Of a DNA stretch of 5,273 bases, positions 1-5,273 are shown piece by piece. The stretch spans positions 1 to 5,273 of the forward strand of contig JADHLS010000470.1 of the NCBI GenBank assembly GCA_016780605.1, in the 5' to 3' direction. Source of the DNA: Reyranella sp. Its GTDB lineage: Bacteria > Pseudomonadota > Alphaproteobacteria > Reyranellales > Reyranellaceae. Within the stretch, counting starts at the first letter, position 1. Each line of letters opens with the position of its first letter. The notes below the pieces were generated by a model, which was not told the origin of the DNA, did not search any database, and worked only from the letters and a program-made list of their open reading frames with translations. Position numbers and translations under genes: made by a program.

Positions 1-436
1 GGTTCCTCGGCATCTCGCGATGCTGCGAGGTGATGAGCAGGATACGGCCCTTGATCTTGTTGTCCTTCATGTGCCGGCCGATCTCACGCGACAGGAAGAA
101 GCCGGTGCGCAGGTTGATGTCGGTCATGGCGTCCCATGTCGCCTCGCTGACGGAGAGCGGCGTGTCGGCTTCCAGGCGCCGCGGGCTGGCCGCATGGACG
201 AACAGCGAGATCGTGCCGAGCTTCCTGAGGGCGCCGTCGAGCAGGGCTTTCCAGCCGTGGCGCTTGCCGAGATCGGCCGCCAGGAAGGCGATGGCGTCCT
301 CGGCTGGCGGCGCATTGATGTCACTGCCCAGCACAGTGGCGCCTTCGGCCATCAACGCCTTGACGATGCCGCGGCCAATGCCGCCGGCGCAGCCCGTGAC
401 CAGGGCGCGTTCGCCCTCCAGAAGCTTCGTGCTCAT
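1..436 (-). CDS. SDR-family NAD(P)-dependent oxidoreductase (3' part beyond the window)
   Basis: The minus strand reads 145 codons from an ATG at 436-434 and is still open at the left edge, so only the N-terminal half is present. It begins MSTKLLEGERALVTG and shows the Rossmann cofactor motif TGCAGGIG at residues 14-21. Asp39 closes the second beta strand (GSDIN), which in this family usually favours NAD(H) over NADP(H). Asp55 lies in the AADL adenine-pocket motif, N108 in DINL is the likely structural/catalytic Asn, and S137 in LLITSQ is the likely catalytic Ser. The YxxxK pair would lie just off the window. The usual NNAG motif is replaced by HAAS (81-84), a divergent but tolerated variant. 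A GAGGGAAG ribosome site lies upstream. The gene is divergent from the VOC gene with only 36 bp between start codons. The substrate cannot be read from the sequence; oxidation of an alcohol or keto intermediate in the neighbouring catabolic locus is inference. Confidence 0.9.
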   Translation of the reverse strand, partial: MSTKLLEGERALVTGCAGGIGRGIVKALMAEGATVLGSDINAPPAEDAIAFLAADLGKRHGWKALLDGALRKLGTISLFVHAASPRRLEADTPLSVSEATWDAMTDINLRTGFFLSREIGRHMKDNKIKGRILLITSQHREMPRN

Positions 437-472
437 GCTAAGTGTTTCTTCCCTCGAGGATGGAGTGAGCCC

Positions 473-931
473 ATGGAGCGGATCCGGCCGACCCTTGACC
501 AGCTCAATATTGTAAGCGGCAATGTCGAGGCATCCATCGCCTTCTATCGCCGGCTGGGAGTCGAGATTCCCGATACGCGCGTGTGGCGCACGCCGACGGG
601 GGCACACCACGTCAGCGCCATCGAGGCCGATTCGTCGGAGGCCGCCACCCTCGATCTCGACAGCACGGCCTTTGCCCAGAAGTGGAACACCGGATGGATT
701 GGCCGCGCCGACCTCGCCGGCCGCGTCGTCGTGGGCTTCAGCGTCGCCACCCGCGAGGAAGTCGATCGCCTCTACGGCGACATGACAGCGGCCGGCCATC
801 GCGGCCTGCAGCCGCCATTCGACGCCTTCTGGGGCGCGCGCTATGCCATCGTCGAGGACCCGGACGGCGTCGCCGTCGGTCTCATGAGCCCGATCTCGGC
901 GGCGCGTCGCTCGCCACCGCCGGCGGTGTGA
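473..931 (+). CDS. VOC-family (glyoxalase/bleomycin-resistance fold) protein
   Basis: This is a 152-residue cytoplasmic protein with one VOC unit built of two beta-alpha-beta-beta-beta modules. The first opens with LDQLNIVSGNVEASIAFYRR (9-28), the typical strand-helix ending in FY..LG. The second runs from RVVVGFSV (84-91) to the closing DPDGVAVGLM (129-138). The positions that normally bind metal are not metal ligands here: N12 replaces the first His, V86 the second site and G136 the closing Glu. A glyoxalase I or dioxygenase reaction is therefore unlikely, and a binding, isomerase-like or metal-independent role fits better. The ATG at 473 is chosen because GGAG at 462-465 precedes it and the VOC homology begins there; the same frame is open further upstream, but that part lies antisense to the SDR gene. 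The last 50 bp overlap the end of the convergent oxygenase gene, and the Pro/Arg-rich tail (ARRSPPPAV) falls in that overlap. The substrate is not known. Confidence 0.85.
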   Translation: MERIRPTLDQLNIVSGNVEASIAFYRRLGVEIPDTRVWRTPTGAHHVSAIEADSSEAATLDLDSTAFAQKWNTGWIGRADLAGRVVVGFSVATREEVDRLYGDMTAAGHRGLQPPFDAFWGARYAIVEDPDGVAVGLMSPISAARRSPPPAV

Positions 932-2000
932 CGCCGAGCGCGGCAATGCCGCGCTGGCGCAGCAGCGGCGCGACACGCTCGGCGAATATGCGGATGCCGA
1001 GGAGGTAGTCGGGAAACATCAGCAGGATGTTGTCGATACCGTCGCCCTCGACGAGGTAGCCGATATGGTCGGCGACCGTTTCGGCGCTGCCCGCGATCAC
1101 CTGTCCGCCGAATGCTGCCGAGCTCATGGTCCGCTCATAACGCGCCTTGGCCGAGGGCCGGCTCGACCCACCTACCAGCTGGTAGAGATTGTCGACGGCG
1201 TCGCGATCGATGCCGTCCAGGTACCGCTGGTGCTCCGCCTTGGCGGCGGCGTCACTGTCGCCGATGATCAGAAGCATGGGCGTCGCGGTCTTGATGGCGC
1301 GGCCCTGTTCGCGGGCGACCTGCTTCATGCGGCTGCTGAGGGTACGCGTGTCGGCCACCGTCCTCGCGGTCAGGAAACTACAGTCGGTTTCGGCGGCCGT
1401 GAAGCGGAAGCCTTCCTCGGAGACCCCGGCGCAAACCAGGAACGGCCGCGGCGACTGGATCGGCTTCGGCGCCAGCACGCAGTCGCGCAAGTGGAAGAAG
1501 CGGCCGTCGAAGTCGACTGCCGGTTCGGCCCATAGCCGCTTGATGACGGTGAGCCACTCGGTGGCGTAGGCGTAGCGGTAACCGTCATAGCCCGGCGGCA
1601 GCACACCCATCTGCTCATATTCGGCGAGGCTCGATCCGGTGACGATGTTGATGCCGAACCGGCCGCCGCTGATGTGATCGATGGTCGCCGCCATTTTGGC
1701 GGCGACGACAGGATGCAGCAGCGGCGGCGACATCGTCGCGATCAGGCGCAACCGTCCGGTGCAGGCGGCAAGCGCCGTCATCACCGACACCGATTCCAGC
1801 GTGAAATCCCAGAAGCGGGTCGCGCCGCCGAAACCGCGCCACTTGGCCATGGAGAACAGGAAGTCGTAGCCCAGCGCCTCCGCTGCTTCGCCGAGGTCGC
1901 GCTGCAGCGCCCATGTCGGCATGTATTGCGGCGAGGTCGTCGACATCAGATAGCCGTTGTTGCCGACCGGCAAGAAGATGCCGACTTCGATCTGCCGCAT
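882..2000 (-). CDS. LLM-class flavin-dependent monooxygenase, RutA-like
   Basis: The 372-residue protein has a luciferase-like TIM-barrel fold and would use reduced FMN and O2, supplied by a separate reductase. From memory of E. coli RutA, which opens the uracil ring, the resemblance runs along the chain: VGIFLPVGNNGYL (6-18), PQYMP (24-28), FSMAKWRGFGG (49-59), FWDFTLES (63-70), DHISGGRFGINIVTG (108-122) and EYEQMG (127-132). M51, K53, T89, N118 and E127 align with RutA M67, K69, T105, N134 and E143 of the flavin/oxygen pocket. S123 stands where RutA has W139, which suggests a different substrate. The C-terminal part (FAERVAPLLRQRG, 339-351) also matches, so the gene looks complete. The ATG has AGGGGA nine bases upstream. 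No rutB-G genes are visible; the divergent neighbour encodes a THI5-like binding protein. Oxygenation of a pyrimidine-like or other amide heterocycle is inferred. Another LLM reaction, such as desulfonation, is possible but less like the sequence. Confidence 0.93.
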   Translation of the reverse strand: MRQIEVGIFLPVGNNGYLMSTTSPQYMPTWALQRDLGEAAEALGYDFLFSMAKWRGFGGATRFWDFTLESVSVMTALAACTGRLRLIATMSPPLLHPVVAAKMAATIDHISGGRFGINIVTGSSLAEYEQMGVLPPGYDGYRYAYATEWLTVIKRLWAEPAVDFDGRFFHLRDCVLAPKPIQSPRPFLVCAGVSEEGFRFTAAETDCSFLTARTVADTRTLSSRMKQVAREQGRAIKTATPMLLIIGDSDAAAKAEHQRYLDGIDRDAVDNLYQLVGGSSRPSAKARYERTMSSAAFGGQVIAGSAETVADHIGYLVEGDGIDNILLMFPDYLLGIRIFAERVAPLLRQRGIAALGVTPPAVASDAPPRSGS

Positions 2001-2006
2001 GTGAGC

Positions 2007-2034
2007 TTGTCCCCTGACCGCCGCTCCCTACTAT
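2007..2034 (+). promoter_or_regulatory. Candidate sigma70-type promoter for the binding-protein gene
   Basis: TTGTCC (2007-2012) and TACTAT (2029-2034) are separated by 16 bases and lie 24 bases before the ATG at 2059. This would give a leader of roughly 20 bases. The same AT-rich spot read on the minus strand gives TATAGT (2035-2030), a possible -10 for the oxygenase gene, though its -35 region is poor. Both genes must be driven from, or close to, this 58-bp gap, so the two promoters probably overlap. Hand-matched to consensus only. Confidence 0.35.
2010..2015 (-). promoter_or_regulatory. Ribosome-binding site of the RutA-like gene
   Basis: On the minus strand this reads AGGGGA, nine bases before the ATG at 2000-1998. 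It supports that start, which also begins right at the conserved first beta strand of the LLM fold. Confidence 0.6.
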
Positions 2035-2049
2035 AGGCGCGAACGGCGG
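2018..2049. repeat. Imperfect nested inverted repeat in the divergent promoter region
   Basis: CCGCCG (2018-2023) is the inverse complement of CGGCGG (2044-2049). Inside it CCTA (2027-2030) is the inverse complement of TAGG (2034-2037), around the candidate -10 elements. It could be an operator for a regulator encoded elsewhere, but the arms are short and GC-rich arms arise easily in this genome. Confidence 0.25.
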
Positions 2050-2058
2050 GGAGGAGAC

Positions 2059-3069
2059 ATGGCACGCGGTATCAGTCGTCGCTCGGGAGCTCGCCTTTTG
2101 CTGGGCGGCGCGGCCGCGACCTCGCTCGTGAGTCGACGCGCTGGTGCGCAGGCGCTCGACAAGCTGATCTACCAGACCGGGTGGCGGGCGCAGCCGCAGC
2201 AGGGCGGTTTCTATCAGGCGATCGCCACCGGTCTCTATCGCCAGCATGGTCTCGAGGTCGAGGTGCGCCATGGCGGGCCACAGGCCGACATCAACACGCT
2301 GCTGCTGTCGGGCCGTGTCGACTTCATCGACAGCAACTTGTTCAGCGCCCTTAACTATGCGCGCGAGAACCTGCCCGGCATCGCCGTCGCCGCCATCTTC
2401 CAGAAGGACGAACGCGTCCTGCTCGCCCACCCCGGAGTCGGCAACGACAGCCTGCCGGCGCTCAAGGGCAAGCCGATCCTGATCTCGACCGCCGGGCGGC
2501 AATCCTTCTGGCAATGGCTGAAGGCGAAGTACGGTTACACCGACGAGCAGGCGCGGCCTTACACCTTCAGCCTCGCGCCGTTCCTCGCTGACAGGAACAT
2601 GTGCATGCAGGGTTTCGTCACGACCGAGCCCTTCGCCTTGCGTGCCGCGGGCGTCGATCCGGTCGTCTTCCTTCTCGCCGACCATGGCTTCAACAACTAC
2701 CAGGGCCTGATGATGTGTTCGCCGAAGCTCGTCGCCGCCAAGGCCGATGTCGTGCAGCGCTTCGTCGACGCCACGCTCAAGGGCTGGGCGAGTTACCTCG
2801 GCGGCGATGCGGCGCCCGGCAACGCGCTGATCAAGCGCGACAATCCCGAGATGACCGACGACAAGATCGCCTACTCGATCGCAACCATGCGCCGCTACAA
2901 GCTGGTCGAGGGCGGCGACGCCGTGCGCCTTGGCCTTGGCGCCATGACCGCCGAACACTGGCGGGCCTTCTATACGAGCATGGTCGATGTCGGCGCGCTG
3001 CCGCCCGGCCTCGCCATCGACAGGCTGTTCTCCCTGCAGTTCGTCAACAAGCGGGTGGCAATGCTGTAG
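2059..3069 (+). CDS. ABC transporter substrate-binding protein, NMT1/THI5-like, exported
   Basis: The 336-residue protein is a periplasmic ligand-binding component of a nitrate/sulfonate/pyrimidine-precursor type ABC importer. The N-terminus looks like a Tat signal: SRRSGAR (6-12), a hydrophobic stretch (13-24), a basic c-region and a likely cut after AGA (28-30). The mature part follows the NMT1/THI5 pattern: GGFYQAIATGLYRQHGLEVE (49-68), DINTLLLSGRVDFI (77-90), AIFQKDE (112-118), LKGKPILIST (135-144), the hinge segment QGFVTTEPF (184-192), and a C-terminal helical lobe ending with GALPPGLAIDRLF (312-324). The start is fixed by GGGGAGGAG (2048-2056) directly before the ATG. The gene is divergent from the RutA-like oxygenase, which suggests the ligand is that enzyme's substrate, possibly a pyrimidine-like heterocycle as for ThiY/THI5 (inference). 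No permease or ATPase gene follows: the next gene is convergent after 5 bp, so the transporter must be completed elsewhere. Confidence 0.9.
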   Translation: MARGISRRSGARLLLGGAAATSLVSRRAGAQALDKLIYQTGWRAQPQQGGFYQAIATGLYRQHGLEVEVRHGGPQADINTLLLSGRVDFIDSNLFSALNYARENLPGIAVAAIFQKDERVLLAHPGVGNDSLPALKGKPILISTAGRQSFWQWLKAKYGYTDEQARPYTFSLAPFLADRNMCMQGFVTTEPFALRAAGVDPVVFLLADHGFNNYQGLMMCSPKLVAAKADVVQRFVDATLKGWASYLGGDAAPGNALIKRDNPEMTDDKIAYSIATMRRYKLVEGGDAVRLGLGAMTAEHWRAFYTSMVDVGALPPGLAIDRLFSLQFVNKRVAML

Positions 3070-3074
3070 AGCCG

Positions 3075-3506
3075 CTAGGGCTGGCGCTTCCAGATGGTGC
3101 AGGCGGCGCTGATATACTTGGGGCCCTGCGAGGCGTAGCAGCCTTCGATCGTGTTGGTGTCGAGCACGGTGAGAACCTGCTGGTTGCCGCGGGCATTGAT
3201 CAACACACCCGTCTTCCGGTCGCTCGACACCGCGCCGAGGATGCGTTCGGAAGTGCCGCTCTTGCCGGTCGACGTGCCCCAGAAGTTGTTGCCCTCCTGC
3301 TTGTCGAACACGAAGCGCAGCTCCACGGCATGGACTTTGGGCTCTGCGTCACGGTTGCTGTGCTCGGGGTGAAGGCTTTCTCCCATCCCGACGGCCTGGC
3401 CGCTGACCAGCCACGTGCCGACCATGGTGAACGGCTTGTCCTGGGCGGCGGCCGGCATGGCGGCAGCTGCCAGGGCCGCGACAATCAAGGATAGCGGACG
3501 TTTCAT
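3075..3506 (-). CDS. Small secreted protein of unknown function
   Basis: I do not recognise the family. The 143-residue product has a clear Sec signal peptide: MKRP, then a hydrophobic run (5-18) and a probable cut after PAAA, before QDKPF at about residue 22. The mature part of about 122 residues looks mainly beta-stranded, with alternating hydrophobic positions. It contains MVGTWLVSG (28-36), HAVELRFVF (59-67), NNFWGT (73-78), GVLINARGNQQVLTVLDTN (100-118) and a C-terminal segment with two cysteines (C123 and C136) that could form a periplasmic disulfide. The GTW start and strand pattern recall small beta-barrel (lipocalin-like) proteins, but this is only a resemblance. The ATG at 3506 is chosen over an upstream start at 3701 because GGAGGA sits six bases before it and the signal peptide begins there; the longer form would run antisense through tlyA. 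It is divergent from tlyA and convergent with the binding-protein gene. Confidence 0.8.
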   Translation of the reverse strand: MKRPLSLIVAALAAAAMPAAAQDKPFTMVGTWLVSGQAVGMGESLHPEHSNRDAEPKVHAVELRFVFDKQEGNNFWGTSTGKSGTSERILGAVSSDRKTGVLINARGNQQVLTVLDTNTIEGCYASQGPKYISAACTIWKRQP

Positions 3507-3512
3507 GACATC

Positions 3513-3518
3513 TCCTCC
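3513..3518 (-). promoter_or_regulatory. Ribosome-binding site of the secreted-protein gene
   Basis: The minus strand reads GGAGGA six bases before the ATG at 3506-3504. This strong site decides the start in favour of the 143-residue signal-peptide form over a longer open frame from 3701. Confidence 0.7.
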
Positions 3519-3545
3519 ACGTTCAAGCCTTGTCATGCTAAGCGG

Positions 3546-3574
3546 ATCGTAGCCAATGAGTCCCAGACCGGCAA
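3546..3574 (-). promoter_or_regulatory. Candidate promoter for the secreted-protein gene
   Basis: On the minus strand TTGCCG (3574-3569) and TACGAT (3551-3546) are 17 bases apart, each matching four of six consensus bases. The implied start near 3539 gives a leader of about 33 bases. The -35 element lies inside the first codons of the divergent tlyA. Identified by eye only. Confidence 0.3.
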
Positions 3575-4308
3575 AGAATCGACTCGACCAGGCGTTGGTC
3601 GAACGCGGCCTTGCGCCGACGCGCGCCGCCGCGCAGCGCCTGGTCATGGCCGGCCTGGTCTTCTCCGGCGACCGCCGGCTCGACAAGCCGGGATACGCCA
3701 TTGCCGAGGACGCGGTGCTCGAAGTGCGCGGCCTGCCGCATCCTTACGTGTCGCGCGGCGGCCTGAAGCTCGAGAAAGGCTTGGACCATTTCGCGATCCC
3801 CGTGACAGGCTGCATCGCGCTCGATGTCGGCGCCTCGACCGGCGGATTCGCCGATCTTCTGCTGCAGCGCGGCGCGGCCAGGGTCTATGCGATCGACGTC
3901 GGCACCAACCAGCTGGCCTGGAAGCTGCGCCAGGACCCGCGCGTGATCTCCATGGAGAAGACCAACATCCGCGACGTGACGCACCAGGAAGTGCCCGAGC
4001 CGATCGACCTCATCGTCTGCGACGCCTCCTTCATCGGCCTGCGCACGGCGCTCCCCGCGGCGTTGGCGCTGGCGGCGCCGGGCGCGCATCTCGTGGCGCT
4101 GATCAAGCCTCAGTTCGAAGTCGGCAAGGGGCGGGTGGGCATGGGCGGCATCGTTCGCGATCCCGCCCTGCATGAAGAAGTGTGCACGACGATCGCGGAC
4201 TGGCTGGCGGCTCAGCCGGGCTGGCGTGTGCTCGGTGTTACCGAGAGCCCGATCGAAGGGGCGGAGGGCAACAAGGAGTTCCTGATCGCCGGCCAGTTCA
4301 GCGGATAG
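3556..4308 (+). CDS. tlyA: TlyA-family rRNA (cytidine-2'-O)-methyltransferase
   Basis: The 250-residue cytoplasmic enzyme has an S4 RNA-binding domain followed by an FtsJ-like SAM methyltransferase domain. The S4 part is RLDQALVERGLAPTRAAAQR (9-28) through MAGLVFSG (31-38). The junction HPYVSRGGLKLEKGL (62-76) corresponds to the interdomain linker, with Tyr64 where M. tuberculosis TlyA has Trp. SAM motif I is DVGASTGGF (90-98). The catalytic K-D-K-E tetrad reads K71, D156 (CDASFI), K184 (ALIKPQFE) and E241 (GNKEFLI). The family methylates C1920 of 23S rRNA and, in the longer subtype, also C1409 of 16S rRNA, where it affects capreomycin sensitivity. The chain ends only nine residues after E241, lacking the C-terminal extension of the dual-target form, so 23S-only activity is a guess. 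The ATG has only a weak GGA ribosome site nine bases upstream. The 3' end overlaps the convergent methyltransferase gene by 11 bp. Confidence 0.95.
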   Translation: MSPRPAKNRLDQALVERGLAPTRAAAQRLVMAGLVFSGDRRLDKPGYAIAEDAVLEVRGLPHPYVSRGGLKLEKGLDHFAIPVTGCIALDVGASTGGFADLLLQRGAARVYAIDVGTNQLAWKLRQDPRVISMEKTNIRDVTHQEVPEPIDLIVCDASFIGLRTALPAALALAAPGAHLVALIKPQFEVGKGRVGMGGIVRDPALHEEVCTTIADWLAAQPGWRVLGVTESPIEGAEGNKEFLIAGQFSG

Positions 4309-5273
4309 CGCGCGACATCCGGAACTTGTTGTTGTCGGCCAGCGTCTCGAACGAAGCGAAGTTGGTCTTGAGCTGCGGCTCATAGGGCAAGCCGCGGTTG
4401 GCGACCATGTAGAAGCGACCGCCCGGCCGGAGCGCGCGAGACGCGGCGGCGATGACGTTCTGGCCAAGACCGGGCTCGGATGCGCGGCCGGCATGGAACG
4501 GCGGGTTGCAGACGATGGCGTCGTAGGTCGCGGGCGCCGCTTCCTGGGTTAGATCGAGCCAATGGAATAATGCCCGCGCGTCTGTGATGTTGGCGCGCGC
4601 TGCTTCGATGGCACGATGCTCGGCATCGATCAGGTCGATCTTTGTGACGTGCGGCGAGCGGGCGAGCACTTCGCGCGCGAGATAGCCCCAGCCACAGCCG
4701 AAGTCGGCGACATGGCCAGAAAGATCATTGGGCAACTGCTGCGCGAGCAGAGCAGAACCGTCGTCGATGCTGTCCCAGGAGAAGATGCCGGGTTGGCTGA
4801 GCCAACCGCCGTCGACCCGACGCAACTTGGCGAGGTCGCGCCAGTAGTCGGGAGGCGCCTTCTCGCCCCGCGTCAGCCAGAACACGCGGCAATGGAACTT
4901 GGAGAGCTGGCCGTCGAGCCCGAGGGCCTTGTTGACCTGTTTCTCCAGGCTTGCCGCGCCGTCGTCGTTCGAACCCGCGCACACCAACGTGCCGCCTTCG
5001 GCCAGCAGCGACCAGCCGCGCGCTATGTTGGCGAAGTTCTCTTCCTTGTGCTTGGTCAGGAGCAGCTGGCCCAGCCGGTAGCTGCCATGCTCGATGCGCG
5101 GTGACACCGACCACCCGGCCTTCTTCAGCCGCAGATATTCCGGCCGGAATGACTGCTCGGCATCGACATCCCGAAAGGGACTGAGCTCGGCACGCAGGAA
5201 GAAAGCCCGCTGCGGCTTCAGCGCCCCCGTCTCGAAGGCATGAACGAGGGCACGGCCAGCCTGACTCAAGGAA
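4298..5273 (-). CDS. RsmC-like class I SAM-dependent rRNA methyltransferase (start at or beyond the right edge)
   Basis: About 324 residues are visible. The layout is that of RsmC, which makes m2G1207 in 16S rRNA: a degenerate N-terminal methyltransferase-like domain and an active C-terminal one. Numbering is from a TTG at 5269-5267. The N-domain contains SYRLGQLLLTKHKEENF (63-79), GGTLVCAGSNDDGAASLEKQ (92-111) and FHCRVFWLTRGEK (125-137). The linker GIFSWDSIDDGSALLAQQLP (161-180) precedes motif I VADFGCGWGYLARE (187-200), acidic D215 for the SAM ribose, and the catalytic NPPFH (255-259) typical of guanine-N2 methyltransferases. The stop at 4300-4298 lies inside the end of tlyA. The frame stays open to the last base, so the true start may be that TTG or a codon just outside the window. 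Length is close to E. coli RsmC (343 residues). The family is clear, but the exact target base is inferred, so no symbol is given. Confidence 0.9.
   Translation of the reverse strand, partial: SLSQAGRALVHAFETGALKPQRAFFLRAELSPFRDVDAEQSFRPEYLRLKKAGWSVSPRIEHGSYRLGQLLLTKHKEENFANIARGWSLLAEGGTLVCAGSNDDGAASLEKQVNKALGLDGQLSKFHCRVFWLTRGEKAPPDYWRDLAKLRRVDGGWLSQPGIFSWDSIDDGSALLAQQLPNDLSGHVADFGCGWGYLAREVLARSPHVTKIDLIDAEHRAIEAARANITDARALFHWLDLTQEAAPATYDAIVCNPPFHAGRASEPGLGQNVIAAASRALRPGGRFYMVANRGLPYEPQLKTNFASFETLADNNKFRMSRAIR

Noticed and set aside
433..442. TCATGCTAAG repeated at 3533-3542, in two divergent gaps
   Set aside because: Several repeated 10-mers are expected by chance in a window this size, and flanking bases do not match; one copy includes the SDR start codon.
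20..472. Upstream extension of the VOC frame as one 303-residue protein
   Set aside because: The first 151 codons are antisense to the SDR gene and resemble no fold; the VOC domain and a GGAG site begin at 473.
882..2000. Naming the oxygenase rutA and the locus a rut operon
   Set aside because: No other rut gene is visible and the pocket Trp is replaced by Ser, so only a RutA-like label is justified.
1615..2958. 447-codon open frame on the minus strand across the binding-protein gene and the start of the oxygenase gene
   Set aside because: It is antisense to the clearly homologous binding protein and shifted relative to the oxygenase frame. Its product is low-complexity Arg/Gly/Asp/His-rich with no family motif, as expected of a GC-rich shadow frame.
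3070..3082. Possible terminator hairpin AGCC-GCTAG-GGCT between the convergent binding-protein and secreted-protein genes
   Set aside because: The stem is only four base pairs and no T-run follows on either strand.
2601..3494. 297-codon plus-strand open frame spanning the end of the binding-protein gene and the secreted-protein gene
   Set aside because: Arg/Gly/Ala-rich shadow reading; the true genes on both sides have ribosome sites, signal peptides or recognised motifs.
3507..3701. 65-residue N-terminal extension of the secreted protein
   Set aside because: It would bury the signal peptide and run antisense through tlyA; GGAGGA before 3506 marks the real start.
3538..4494. 318-codon minus-strand open frame opposite tlyA
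   Set aside because: It lies antisense to tlyA, whose S4 domain, SAM motif and catalytic tetrad are all intact; the shadow product has no recognisable motif.

Overview
The window is GC-rich bacterial chromosome, by eye about two thirds G+C, with a strong G/C bias at third codon positions. The protein styles fit an alphaproteobacterium of the Rhodospirillales/Hyphomicrobiales kind (for example Bradyrhizobium- or Reyranella-like); this placement is inference from composition and family resemblance. Seven genes fill almost all of the DNA. No stretch of 300 bases lacks a gene, and I see no RNA gene, insertion sequence, CRISPR array or integration site.

The left part (1-3069) looks like an accessory catabolic locus of four genes that alternate in strand. 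A short-chain dehydrogenase (SDR, minus strand, cut by the left edge) is divergent from a small VOC/glyoxalase-fold protein (plus). The VOC gene runs tail-to-tail, with a 50-bp overlap, into a flavin-dependent monooxygenase of the LLM class (minus). That enzyme closely resembles the pyrimidine oxygenase RutA. It is in turn divergent, across 58 bp, from an exported ABC-type substrate-binding protein of the NMT1/THI5 (SsuA/ThiY-like) fold (plus). The working model is that the binding protein captures a nitrogen heterocycle or related small organic compound, the RutA-like enzyme oxygenates or opens it, and the SDR and VOC proteins act on products. No permease, ATPase, flavin reductase or other rut gene lies in the window, so the substrate and the remaining partners are unknown.

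The right part (3075-5273) is more housekeeping in character. It holds a small secreted protein of unknown function (minus), a TlyA-family rRNA 2'-O-methyltransferase (plus) and an RsmC-like rRNA guanine-N2 methyltransferase (minus, reaching the right edge). The two methyltransferase genes are convergent and overlap by 11 bp. Both probably modify ribosomal RNA, but they are transcribed toward each other and so do not form an operon.

The best lead for something undescribed is the RutA-like oxygenase paired with the THI5-like binding protein. The oxygenase keeps most of the RutA flavin/oxygen pocket but has Ser where RutA has a pocket Trp, and it sits outside any rut operon.
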